Assembly: GCF_900497805.2 (NCBI RefSeq)
Contig: NW_020954610.1
Coordinates: 22,427,149 to 22,491,148 of the forward strand
Reading direction: 5' to 3'
DNA: 64,000 nt
DNA from: Vombatus ursinus
Taxonomy: Eukaryota > Chordata > Mammalia > Diprotodontia > Vombatidae
Shown here: positions 22,591 through 33,089 of the stretch, in pieces
How the letters are laid out: every line of letters begins with the position of its first letter
Numbering within the stretch: the stretch's first letter is position 1
Made by a program: the position numbers and the translations under genes
The notes under the pieces: model-generated
Told to the model about the DNA's origin: nothing
Databases searched by the model: none
The model's input: only the letters and a program-made list of their open reading frames with translations

Positions 22591-23402
22591 ACTTAATTCT
22601 AGAATTAATAAGGTAGAATGAAGTAGTACTTGTCTCATCTGGGGCAGGCTAATACTTGCATGGTCAAATGGGAGAGGGTGTACTTATATAGTTGACTATC
22701 AGCCTTTTATATAGTGTGAGCCCCATATAGTACTTAGGATGGTTGTTTTAATTCAAAATTTCTGGTTTACAATAAATAGTCATGAGAAAATCATTTGCCA
22801 GCATTGAGAGTTATAATAATGCCTCCAAACACATCTCAGGCAATTGAATAAAAGTTAGGAAAACTTTTGAGTTTGGCAGCAAATCAGTTTGCACTCCCAC
22901 TACCCCTAGGCAAGACGGGACCAAGAAAATGAGTGTCGTTGGTTATGGATTTTTTGCATATTCTTGGGCTATTAAAGTTACAAATCATATTATTGATGCA
23001 AAAACATTTTTAGGTGTAGAATCTATATGCTCTTTGAACTCATGTGGCTTCACCCCAGGGCAGTGAAATAGCTCAAAATGTGATTGGATAATACATGCAT
23101 GTTTTTTTTTTTCGGAGGCAAGAGATTGTTCGGTATGAGAATCCATAGTCTTTGAACTTGTACAGTATGCCTCTGGGCAATGATAGACTAAAATCATAAA
23201 TTCAAGTGATCAGATTAAGTATTTGAGACTATTTCACAGACAATTTCACTCATATCCCTTATATGTGAAAAAGATTAGTAATGATAACTTGTGTTCTTTT
23301 TGTTTGCAGTAACACTTTAATATTGGTATACTCTATATTATTTAAATTGATTTTAAAAGTATTTTTAAAGGAGTCATAGATAAGGCTTCATTATATAAGA
23401 TC

Positions 23403-23403
<1 letters not shown>
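22591..23403. other. no recognisable feature
   Basis: Nothing I can name. Short open frames only, without motifs. Confidence 0.3.

Positions 23404-23449
<46 letters not shown>
23404..23449 (+). repeat. (GA)n microsatellite
   Basis: An uninterrupted GA run of about 22 units ending GAGATA. Confidence 0.97.
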
Positions 23450-23451
<2 letters not shown>

Positions 23452-24447
23452 TGCTTATAAAATGCCAGGCATAATGATCATTGCTGATTACTCAAATGAC
23501 TTGTGGTTATTAATTTAATTATGCATTCTTTAGTAGACTAAGTAAGAATATCAGTGACATATCAATTTCCAGATTATATTTCAATACACTTTACTTCAGT
23601 TTTTCAACAGATTTGTGATCACAAATACATCTTACTCCTTAGAATTCTTCACACCTACCCAACCATTTCTCTTCATCCCTTCTCCAAACCTCAGGTATCT
23701 TGTACCCCATTAGATAATAGAGTGAAAAAAGCCATTGCCAGCAGGTAGCTTTCTTACCTAGTCCTTTCCTTCTTTCTTTTGTCTTAGTCTCACCCCATTA
23801 CTTCATAGACCTCCTCTTGGGCAGTCTGGATTAAAGAGTGATATAACTACTTATATGTTTTGAAAAAGGTTGGAATCAATGAATATAATTCTTCTGGTGA
23901 AGTAGTGTACAACCAGCCCATCATTTGCTAATGAAAATTCATCTTAAAATGTTCTAGGTCTTATTATATGCCCTGTAGTTCAAAATTTAGTGTACTTTAA
24001 AAGATTCCCTCATAATTTCCTTTTTCAGTAATATAAACATTCCTGATTTTTTTCTCTAAATGCTTAGTATCTTCTCTTCTTTCAGATATTTTGAAAATTA
24101 GTTCCTCAACACATTATCAAAACAATCTTGCCCTCAGCATGTATCGATTATGTGAATAATGGGACTTGTCCAGCTGTTCCTTTTGTCTTCATTATCTGTA
24201 GTGTCTTTTCCATTAGCTCATGTACCATGGGGCCTAACTTGTTAGAATTTATACATAGTGATTTCACTATCATTATTAAAGAAAATTAGATTATTATATA
24301 AATGGTAATGTTTTCCTTATTGTACATTTCTTGGTTTTCTTCCTTCTTATTCCATCTTGTAGGGTCTTAATTGAGCATCATAGTAAACTATTTAAAATTA
24401 ATTTTGTGTATTGCTTTTCTATTTGTTATAGGTCATGCTAGTATATC
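23450..24447. other. no recognisable feature
   Basis: AT-rich unique-looking sequence without an assignable repeat or gene. Confidence 0.3.
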
Positions 24448-24459
24448 TTAACTGTTATT

Positions 24460-24629
24460 CTTTTTTTTTTTTTGGCTAGGCAATGATGTTAAGTGACTTG
24501 CCCAGGGTCACACAGCTAGTAAGTATTATCTGTCTGAGGCCAGATTTGAACTCAAGTCTTCCTGAATCCGGGGCCAGTGGTCTATTCCAGTGTTGTTCTT
24601 CAAACAAATTTTCCATGGCATTTATATTT
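24460..24629 (-). repeat. marsupial SINE with an extra 40-nt 5' end inside its TSDs
   Basis: The minus strand carries the SINE body from about 24,590 to the poly-A (poly-T at 24,461-24,473): 'gtgtgaccctgggcaagtcacttaac' and 'gaggccagatttgaactcaag' are diagnostic. The usual GGGCAGCTAGGTGGC head is absent. In its place lie about 40 nt of non-SINE sequence (24,591-24,629). Perfect 12-bp direct repeats ttaactgttatt at 24,448-24,459 and 24,630-24,641 enclose both parts, so they were inserted together. Confidence 0.82.
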
Positions 24630-24641
24630 TTAACTGTTATT

Positions 24642-25049
24642 GCCTTTGGCTCTCATGTTGTATTTATTGGAAGATGATAGTGTGTGCTGGAGGAGGCAGT
24701 TTCTAGGCTCTTTTGGCCTCTTTTATGCTAATTACTCTGGTTATATTTTCCATGAGAATTATTCTTGCTTTATATACTTCCTGGTTTTTGATACAAATAG
24801 CTTACTTGAATAGGTCAGGTTACAACTATTTTAATTGAATATCATATATTCTCATCTTTATCTTTCTGCTGAATTTATAGAAGTTGATCTTGGTCTTGGC
24901 TAATTGATGATTTGATTGTACAAAGATAGCTTATAGAGACCTTACTCTCATACTTTAATTTGCCCTGTTAATATTCAATTATTGGTTTTGTTATGGAGAC
25001 AAGGCAATAATAGAAACATCTAGTTAAAAGATGGCATCATTCATATTTT
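24642..25049. other. no recognisable feature
   Basis: Nothing identified. Confidence 0.3.
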
Positions 25050-25265
25050 GGTTATTAAAATATAACAATAATAATAACATACTTATAGCACTTTACTTTT
25101 ACAAAATGCTTTCATTCATCTTGGTTCTTCCTTATAAAACCCTTCAAAGTAGGAAGTAAAAATATTATTATCTTCATTTTATAGATGAGGAAAATTAGGT
25201 TTAGAGATGTCAAAAACTTACCCAATGCAGCAGAGTCCTGAAGAAAATCCAGATTCCTCTGGTTA
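25050..25265 (-). repeat. MIR-type element with L2-like tail
   Basis: 'acttatagcactttacttttacaaaatgctttc', 'ttataaaacccttcaaagtaggaag', 'ttattatcttcattttatagatgaggaaa' and 'gagatgtcaaaaacttaccca' follow the reverse-complement order of marsupial MIR/L2-tail elements. The tRNA-like head is lost. Confidence 0.65.
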
Positions 25266-25369
25266 GAAATCTGCTGTTATTTCTGCTATATAAAGTTGAA
25301 CAGAAGTTGAAAGTGACTTTTTTTTTACATTATGATTATTGACAAGTCATTCTCAATAGTTATGATAGG

Positions 25370-25957
25370 GTAAAATACTCTCCTCCCTTCCCTTCTCAAC
25401 TCTTTGGTGAAGCATCACAATTTTATGGCCTCTTCTGTAAATTCCCTTATGCCCTTGTCCTATAACTAATCTCATCTCGGCAATCATCAGCCTGAAATTA
25501 CTCCCATGATTCACTGCTTTCTTTCTTATTCCCGTGATACTCAAGAAATGTGAAGAAAATCATGAAGCCGTGCTGACAAGGCCCATTACACCATAATCTT
25601 AACTAGGCCCTCACTGTGACAAGGCCAGACTTTTGCACCTCCCTAATTGAATCACTATCCCACTCTCTATAGTAACTTTTTCAAATCTTTCAAACTTCTT
25701 CAAACTTACTTTTTCTCTGCTATTTCAGCTAAGAATATTGCATCATATTTCATTTAAAAACATGAGACCATTTGACAAGAGATCTCTTTTCTCCTCTCTT
25801 CCTCATCTCACATCATTGAGATTACTTGCCTAATAATTTTCTCCTTCACCCATGTATCATACAATAATGTGGCTTTTCCCTTGTAGAACCACCCCCTCTT
25901 AGTGCAGAATTGATCTCATTCCTTCCATCTCCTTCAAAAGATTTCTCAACACAGGTT
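25370..25957 (+). repeat. L2 LINE ORF2 region (left part; host of the TP53 retrocopy)
   Basis: Pyrimidine-rich sequence follows L2 ORF2 in sense. Recognisable blocks are 'atcttaactaggccctcactgtgac', 'ctctgctatttcagctaag', 'attgcatcatatttcat' and 'catttgacaagagatctcttttctcctc'. Matching downstream blocks occur at 28,350-28,580, on the far side of the TP53 retrocopy. It is diverged and has no open frame. Confidence 0.55.
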
Positions 25958-26064
25958 GGCGGTAAGTGTATACCACTCAAAGTTGGAAGCAGTGGTGGAG
26001 AGAGCAGCCCCACCACTACCACCACCAACCTGCCAGCCACAAAACTGCCTTCCTGATGTCTACC

Positions 26065-27076
26065 ATGGAGGAATCACTGTCAGATCTGGAGCCCCCACTG
26101 AGCCAGGAAACCTTCTCAGACATATGGAATTTACAATGGAACAATATGCCAGATGATTTATCAAACATAGATGATATACAGTTTGCCTCACCAGATGACA
26201 TAAACTGGCTGAGAAACAAGGAAGAAAACCCTGGGTTTGAAGTACCTGTACCTCCAGTTAACCTGCCCACATCATCTACCATTCCATCCCAAAATGACTA
26301 TCCTGAGGACTATGGCTTCAGGCTTGGTTTTCTACACTCCGGAACAGCCAAGTCTGTCACCTGCACGTTCTCGCCTGAGCTGAACAAGCTATTTTGCCAG
26401 CTGGCCAAAACCTGCCCTGTCCAGCTCTGGGTCACTAAAACACCACCTGATGGTGCCTGAGCTCGAGCTATGGCTATTTATAAGAAGTCAGAACACATGA
26501 CTGAGGTGGGTAAGCATTGTCCCCACCACGAACGATGCACCAAGTACATAGATGCCCTGGCATCCCCACAGTATCTGATCCAGGTGGAAGGAAATCTATG
26601 GGCTGAATACCTCAATGATGCCACCACCATGTGACAGAGTGTGTCCATTCTTTATGAGTTCCCAGAGGTTGGCTGTGAATGCACTACAATTCATTACAAT
26701 TATATGTGCAACAGTTCCTGCATGTGGGGCATGAACCGACGCCCAATCCTCACCATAATAACTTTGGAAGACTCCAGCAGTCAGCTCCTTGGACGTAGAA
26801 GCTTTGAAGTACATGTATGTGCCTGTCCTGGAAGAGAACAGAGGACTGAAGAGGAAAATTTCCACAAGAAAGGAGGTCACAACCCACAACCATCCTCTGA
26901 GAGCAATAAGCAGGCATTGCCCACAACTCCTAGCAGCATCCCCAAGGCTAAAAAGAAGCTAATGGATGGAGAATATTTCACCCTCCAGATCTGGGGTCAC
27001 CACCGCTATGAGCTGAGATTCTACCCCTTCTCAAAGCAAAACACTTTTGGTGAAAAGTGAGGTTCCCGAGTCCGAC
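26065..27076 (+). pseudogene. TP53: TP53-derived coding region
   Basis: The start codon is fixed by homology: ACCATGGAGGAATCA corresponds to human CCATGGAGGAGCCG, and the preceding ACTGCCTTCCTG matches the human 5' UTR. The frame stays in register from 26,065 through 27,015, apart from stops at 26,458-26,460 and 26,632-26,634. Changed arginine sites relative to human p53 include 175 to His (26,515), 196 to Gln, 202 to Trp, 273 to His (26,812), 282 to Gln, 290 to His, 306 to Gln and 333 to Trp. R248 and R249 remain as CGA CGC. After the deletion the final residues read STPSQSK and VKSEVPESD in another frame, matching the human end FKTEGPDSD. Confidence 0.95.
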
Positions 27077-27273
27077 TTAACATAACCACCCCCACCCCAG
27101 AGACCCTCTGTTTCTTATTTCCTATGTACAACCTCTCTAAGATTCCCAATCTTTAGCCTTCCCCCTTCTTCCAGCTTGAATGTCTAAGCCTAAAACAATA
27201 TTAAGGTGTTCCTTGCTAAAATAGATAAATTAAAGAGGACTTTAACTCCACTAGGCTGTGCTTCCTCACTTTA

Positions 27274-27509
27274 TTGTTCGGTAGTGTGCCTTTTCACCAC
27301 CCCATGGACCATAGCACTCCAGTACCATCCAAAGGGTTTTGTTGGCAAAAATAATAAAGTGGTTTGCCGTTTCCTTCTCCAGTGCATTAAGGCAAACTGA
27401 AGTTAAGTGACTTGGTCACACTGCTAGGAACTGTCTGAAGTCAATTTGAACTCAGGTCTTCCTGATTCCAGGCACCACTTTATATTTACTGAGTCACCTA
27501 GCTGCCTTC
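27274..27509 (-). repeat. marsupial CORE-SINE in the TP53-derived 3' UTR
   Basis: The reverse complement starts at GGCAGCTAGGTGACTC, contains 'ctgagttcaaattgacttcag', the CORE-like 'agtgtgaccaagtcacttaac' and 'ggcaaaccactttattatttttgcc'. It ends in sequence like the 3' part of the 565-832 copy. The flanking 10-bp direct repeat cctcacttta occurs at 27,264-27,273 and 27,510-27,519. Confidence 0.85.
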
Positions 27510-27574
27510 CCTCACTTTAGCACCTCTAAGAGGGGATAGTGCTATCTGAGAAAAGTATTCTGAATAAAAATATT

Positions 27575-27755
27575 AGGAGCATTGGAATCATAGACTCAGA
27601 ACTGAGGGAAGAGGCCCCTATGTTTTATAGCTGAGGAAACTAAGGCCCAGAGAGTGACTTACCAAGGTCACAGATAGTAAATCAGAAACAGGATTTAAAC
27701 CCAGAACTCCAAAAGTGATGGGTATGCTTCCGTTCAGCCATACTGCCTTTCTAGA
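27575..27755 (-). repeat. MIR element
   Basis: 'agctgaggaaactaaggcccagag', 'gtgacttaccaaggtcaca', 'gtaaatcagaaacaggatttaaacccag' and 'cttccgttcagccatactgcct' are the reverse-complement MIR blocks in order. It is ancient and near full length. Confidence 0.8.
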
Positions 27756-28059
27756 CTAGAGGCCTTGCTTAGAGACATGATGGTTTCTTGAAACGGTTAC
27801 ATGTGTTTTTGCCATTTTGGAAAGTGTGTGTACATTCACTTAGGTATGTGTTCCTGGTAAGGTAGGGGAGGGTGATGGAAAAAAGTCAGGAAAGTGGGTG
27901 GTAACAAATAGTTGTTGATGGGTTGACATCTGTGATAAAATGAGCTGTCTTCTTCCCACCCCCAGGATTTAGACTCTGAAATGCTCATTGGAGTGTGCTT
28001 CTACCAAAATGTTTTGTACTCTCTAGCCTTAAGCTAGACTCTGAAGTTTTATTTTCACT

Positions 28060-28178
28060 CACCTCTATTTAGCATTTCCTTTCATGATGAATGTAGGCAA
28101 CAAACATTTTGAAAAGGGAGCCACAAGTTTTACCACACTGCCAAAGGGGTTTGACATAAAAATGGTTAAGAACCCCAG
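28060..28178 (+). mobile_element. hAT-type (Charlie-like) non-autonomous element, 3' end
   Basis: 'accacactgccaaaggggtttgacataaaaatggttaagaacccc' matches the right end of a family whose left end reads 'ggttcttaacc...', with GGTTAAGAACCCC being the terminal inverted repeat. Related left ends occur at 37,118 and a two-ended copy at 41,283-41,562. The left end of this copy is lost. Confidence 0.5.
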
Positions 28179-28349
28179 TTCTAGCCCCAGGTTCTCAAGA
28201 GCACACTAAAATGATGTGAACTTTCTCCACCCTCACAGATTCCTCCTTCCTCATTTTCTCCCACAAACTCTTACCCCTTTTTTGTACCTTTTTGCTATTT
28301 TTATAGAATTTCTTATTTTCAAATAAAGGGTTAATACTTAAAAAGAGAG

Positions 28350-28580
28350 AAGACTTCTCCATCTATCATCAACATTCTCCCAAGAATTTTCAATCTTTCT
28401 TTATCTATTACTTCTTCACTGTTGCTTACAAAGATGTCCACGTTTCCCTCATCTCCTCCAGGAACTTCCCACTCCTCCCCCCAAAAAACCTCATTTTATC
28501 TGTACATCTTCTAAATCTATTGTCCTTTTTTGTCTTTTTATTCTTTTATGGCTAAATGCCTTGAAATACTGTCATTTAGA
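28350..28580 (+). repeat. L2 LINE ORF2 region (right part)
   Basis: Continuation of the 25,370-25,957 L2 copy after the TP53 insertion: 'tcatctcctccaggaacttcc', 'ccccccaaaaaacctcattttat' and 'ggctaaatgccttgaaatactgtca' follow the L2 ORF2 order ('tcttctccaggaccttgctcc...tggcaaactccttgaaaaagtcat'). Confidence 0.5.
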
Positions 28581-30142
28581 AAGGATGGAGTCCAGATGGT
28601 GGAGTGTTTACCGTGTTATCCCAACACCTCCCCTCTACAACAACTTTTAAAGTGCCAAATCAAATTCTGAGTAAAGAAAGACAAGAAAAATTCCATGGTT
28701 TATTTTCTTCCAGCCCAAGGCAATTTAAGAAGACAAAAATGAAGTTTTGCAGACACTGGGATAGGTACTGGTTCATAATGTGTCATGATGGAAGTGTCAT
28801 AAATGGAAGCACTGGTCATAGCACCATGAGAATTGGAAGGGAGCATCACAGTTCCCAGGTATTGTAGGTAGATTGAACATCTAGTCAGAAAGAGTTCCTG
28901 TGGGACCCATGTACTAGCATTGAGAGTAGGATCAGGTGCCATTTGGCATATCTATTGCCCAATACCCAATTCTGGGTCACATTTCCAAGATAATGAGTTG
29001 TCACCGTCACAAAGGAATAGGGGCCCTACTTTTGTAAGGCTAGAAAACAAATCAAGAGTTCAGTGACCATACTGCTCTCTGGACCAGACTACATTGGAAG
29101 GACTGAAAATTTAGAGTCTCCCAATAAGCTGAGACAACAACAGAACATAAAAATAGAGGCTCAAGCCAGACACCCCCACCCAGAGGTGAGTTGACACCAG
29201 GCCTCAACATTGTTACCAAATCAAGAAATAACCTGGAAAAATGAACAATCAACAAAAAGATCCTGACCATTAAAAGCTACTATGGTGACAGGGAAACTTA
29301 AAGCACAAATTCAAAAGAAGACAATGAAATGAAAATATCTACAATCAAAGCCTCAAAAAAAATGCAGATTGTACACGAGCCAAAGAAGAATTCTAAGATG
29401 AACTAAAGAAAAATTTTTAAAAGAAAAGAAAGTATTTTTAAAAATCACATTAAAAAGACTAGTAGACAAAAATGTGGAAATAAATGAGCTATACAAGAAA
29501 ATTATGAAGAGAGTAACACTTATATTAGAAGAATAAAACCTCACTGAAAAAAATAAGTCATTAAAACTAAGAATTGGTTATATGTAGGCCAGTGGCTCCA
29601 TAAGACAACAAGAAACAGTAAAACGGTCAAAATTTCATTTTTTTAAAACTAGAAGAAAAAATACAAAATATATATTTTAGTAACTGAGCTGGAAAATATA
29701 TCAAAGAACAACAAATTAAGTATAATTGGAGTCCTGGAAAGCCATAAAGCTATAACAAAAAAAAATCATACACATCATATTTCAATAAAATAAAAAAAAA
29801 ACTGCCCAGATAACTCCAAACCAGAAACTAAAGTAGAAATTAAAAGAAATCTGAAAATAAAACTCTCAAAAATATTATAGCCAAAACATAGAGCTCCTAG
29901 TTCAAGAAGAAAATACTGCAAGAAGCCCGAAAGAACAAAATTCAAATATTTTGTAGCCGTAGTCAAAAGCACACAAGATATTGTAGGTACTATTATGAAG
30001 TGATGAAGGATTTAGAAATATGATATTCTGAAAGGTAAAGGAGTGAGAATTATAATCAAGAATAACCTACCTAGCAAAATTGAACATAATTCAATAGGGG
30101 AAAATGAACATTTAATTTAATAAAAGACATTCTAGCATTTCT
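28581..30142 (+). mobile_element. older L1, 5' UTR and ORF1 (left part, split by a younger L1)
   Basis: It starts with GGAGTCCAGATGGTGGAG, the L1 5' signature. A 5' UTR of about 650 bp precedes an ORF1 of a more diverged subfamily (start near 29,241, ATGAACAATCAACAAAAAGA). ORF1 shows lysine/glutamate-rich coiled coil and 'accatcaagaataacctacc' near its end. It has many stops. The right part continues at 35,744-36,472. The AATAAAA-type end at 30,120 is within the coding remnant and is not a tail. Confidence 0.72.
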
Positions 30143-30399
30143 TATTTATTTATTTATTTATTTTTACTTTTCAACATTCACTTCCATAAGATTTTTGAGT
30201 TCTCAATTTTCTCCCCATCTCTCTCATCCTTGCAGCCCAAGATGGCAGGTAATTTTATATAAGCTGTAGATACACATTCATATTAAGTTTATTTTCACAT
30301 TAGTCATGTTATCAAGAATTAGAACCAATGGGAGAAACCACGAGAAAGAAGAAACAAACAAAACAGAAGAGAAAAGAGAGAAAAAGAGACAGAAAGAGA

Positions 30400-32708
30400 C
30401 AGAGAGAGAGAGAATACTATGCTTTCATCTGCATTCAGACTCCATAGTTATTTTTCTGCATGTGGACATCATTTTTCATCATGAGTCTTTCAAAGTTGTA
30501 TTAGATCTTGCATTGCTAAGAGAAGATAAATCTATCAAAGTCAGTCATAGCACAGTGGGGTTGTTACTATGTACAATGTTCTCCTGGGACTGCTCATTTA
30601 ACTCAGCATCAGTTCATATAAACCTTTCCAGGATTTTCTGAAGTCCGTCTGCTCATCATTTCTTATAGCACAGTAGTATTCCATTACATTTATATACCAC
30701 AACCTATTCAGCCATTTCCCAAGTGATGGGCATCCCCTCAATTTTCAATTGTTTGCTACCACAAAAAGAGCTTCTATAAATATTTTGTGTATGTGGGTCC
30801 TTTTCCCATTCATAGGATCTCTTTGGGATGCAGATTTTAAAGTGGTGTTGCTAGGTCAAAGAGTATACACATTTTTATACCCTTTAGGCATAGTTCCAAA
30901 TGCTTTCCAGAATTTGGGGTTTGTTTTGGCAGGTAGACTCTCAAATATTTTGTAATGTCTGTAGTAATTTTATATGAAATTTCTCCTTCTATTTCATGCT
31001 GTTGAGTTTTCTTATTAATATATAAAAGGGCTGATGAATTATGTGGATTTATTTCACATACTGCAACTTTGTTAAAGTTGTTTATTATGTCAAATACTTT
31101 TTTATTTGATTCTGTAGGATTCTCTAACTATACCATCATATCATTTGCAAAGAGTAATAACTTAGTTTCTTCTTTGGCTATTCTAATTCCTTCAATTTCT
31201 TTATCTTCTCTTATTGCTAAAGGTAAAGTTTCTAGTACCATATTGAATAACAATGGTGATACTGGACATCCTTGTTTCACCTGTGATCTTATTGGAAATG
31301 CTTCTAGCTTATCCCCATTACATAAAATATGTGATGGTGGTTTTAGATAGATGTTATTTATCATTTTAAGGAAAACTCAATTTTCCTATGTTCTCTAGTG
31401 TTTTTAATATGAATAGGTGTTGTCTTTTGTCAAAAGCTTTTTCTGCATCTGTTGAGATAATCATATGGTTTCTGTTAGTTTTGTTGTTGATACAGTCAAT
31501 TATGTTGATAGTTATCCTAATATTGAAACACCCCTGCATTTCTGGTATAAATCCTGCTTGGTTATAGTGTAATATTCTCATGATGGGTTGCTATAATGTT
31601 TTCACTAAAATTTAATTTAAAATTTTTGCATTTATATTCATTAGTGAAATTAGTCTATAATTTTCTTTCTCTGTCTCAACTCTTCCTGGTTTAGATATCA
31701 ATGCCATTTTTGTATCATAAAAAAAAAAAAATTGGTAGGACTCCTTTGCTTATTTTCCCAAACAGTCTATATAGTATTAGAATTATTTTTTCTTTAAATG
31801 TTTGATAGAATTCACTTGAAAAACCTTCTGGCCCTGAAGAATTTTTGTCTAGGCAGTTCATTTATGGTTTATTAGATTTCTTTTTCTTAAATGGGATTAT
31901 TTAAGTATTTTATTTCCTCTTCTGCTATTCTGGGCAATTTATATTTTGGTAAATATTCAGCCATTTCACTAAGATTGTAAAATTTACTAACACACATTTG
32001 GGCAAAATAGCTCTTAATTATTCTTTTAATTTCCTCTTCATTGGTGGTGAATTCACCTTTTTCATTTTTGATACTGGTAATTTGATTTTCTTCTTTCTTT
32101 TTTAATCAAATTAACCAAAGGTTTATGTGTTTTATTGTTGTTTTTTTTTTTATGTAACCAGCCCTTAGTTTTACATATTTGTTCAATAATTTTCTTGATT
32201 TCAATTTTGTTAATCTCTTCTTTGGTTTTCAGTATTTCTAATTTGGTATTTAATTGAGGATTTTTAATTTGTTCTTTTTCTAACTTTTTTAGTTTCATGC
32301 CCAATTCATTGATCTCCTCTTTCTGTATTTTATTCATGTAAGTATTTAGAGATATAAAATGTCCCCTAAGAAATACTTTCACTGCATCCCACAAGTTTCA
32401 GTATGTTGTCTCATTATTATCATTGTCTTATATGAAGGTATTGATTGTTTCTATTATTTTTTGTTTGACCCACTCATTCTTTAGGATTAGATAATTTAGT
32501 TTCCAATTTATTTTTAGTCTATCTTTCCATGGCCCTTTATTACATGCAATTTTGATTGCATCATGATCTGAAAAAGAATGCATTTACTATTTCTGTCTTT
32601 CTGCATTGTATTGTGAGGTTTTTATGCTCTACTATATGTACAATTTTTTTGTACATGGCATATACCACTAATATAAAATACTACTAAATATACATATACA
32701 TATATATG

Positions 32709-32743
<35 letters not shown>

Positions 32744-33057
32744 TTCTTTCTATCCCAATTCAAGTTTCTCTAAGAGGTGTACCATAACTTTTCTAAGATT
32801 CTATTCACTTTCTTAGCTTATTTCTTGTTTATTTTGTGGTTAGATTTATCTAGTTCTGAAAGGTAGAGGTTGATGTCCCCCACTAGTATAGTTTTGCTGT
32901 CTATTTCTTCCTGTAACTCCCTTAACTTCTCCTCTAAGAATTTATATGCTATACCACTTGGTACGTATTTATTTGGTAATGATATTACTTCATTGTCTAT
33001 GGTGCCTTTTATTAGGATGTAGTTTCCTTCCTTATCTCTTTTAATTATATATATAAC

Positions 33058-33089
<32 letters not shown>

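Larger units (their letters stand above)
25958..28345 (+). pseudogene. TP53: TP53 processed pseudogene (retrocopy of full-length mRNA)
   Basis: TP53 encodes the tetrameric nuclear transcription factor p53, which controls the cell cycle and apoptosis. The copy has 5' UTR, uninterrupted coding sequence (26,065-27,076) and 3' UTR to an AATAAA at 28,322, with no introns. Landmarks in order are [15 protein letters not shown] (transactivation), [75 protein letters not shown] and DGEYFTLQI. Zinc ligands C176, H179, C238 and C242 (human numbering) are kept. Stops occur at human positions 156 (26,458) and 213 (26,632). About 35 codons of the tetramerisation helix and basic tail are missing near 27,016, with a frame change. 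The reading frame is otherwise intact from 26,065 to that point. It is surely a retrocopy and surely unable to make p53; a truncated 131-residue N-terminal product is only formally possible. Confidence 0.96.
27077..28345 (+). pseudogene. TP53: TP53-derived 3' UTR with polyadenylation site
   Basis: The terminal stretch 'gctatttttatagaatttcttattttcaaataaag' aligns in order with the human TP53 mRNA end ('tttttatatcgatctcttattttacaataaaac'). This shows that the whole 3' UTR was copied. The AATAAA is at 28,322-28,327, and an A-rich remnant (cttaaaaagagagaag) follows about 12 nt later, presumably the decayed poly-A tail. A SINE (27,274-27,509), a MIR (27,575-27,755) and a hAT fragment (28,060-28,178) lie inside. 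Whether they were in the parental mRNA or came later is open, except that the SINE has its own TSD. Confidence 0.8.

Noticed and set aside
25966-26240. Overlapping antisense frames across TP53 sequence
   Set aside because: They are shadows of conserved coding sequence on the other strand, with no independent support.
25966-26460. A functional small p53-like gene
   Set aside because: The frame opens upstream of the real ATG only by chance and ends at the mutated codon for Arg156. It lacks introns, most of the DNA-binding domain and the tetramer domain. Retrocopy decay explains it.
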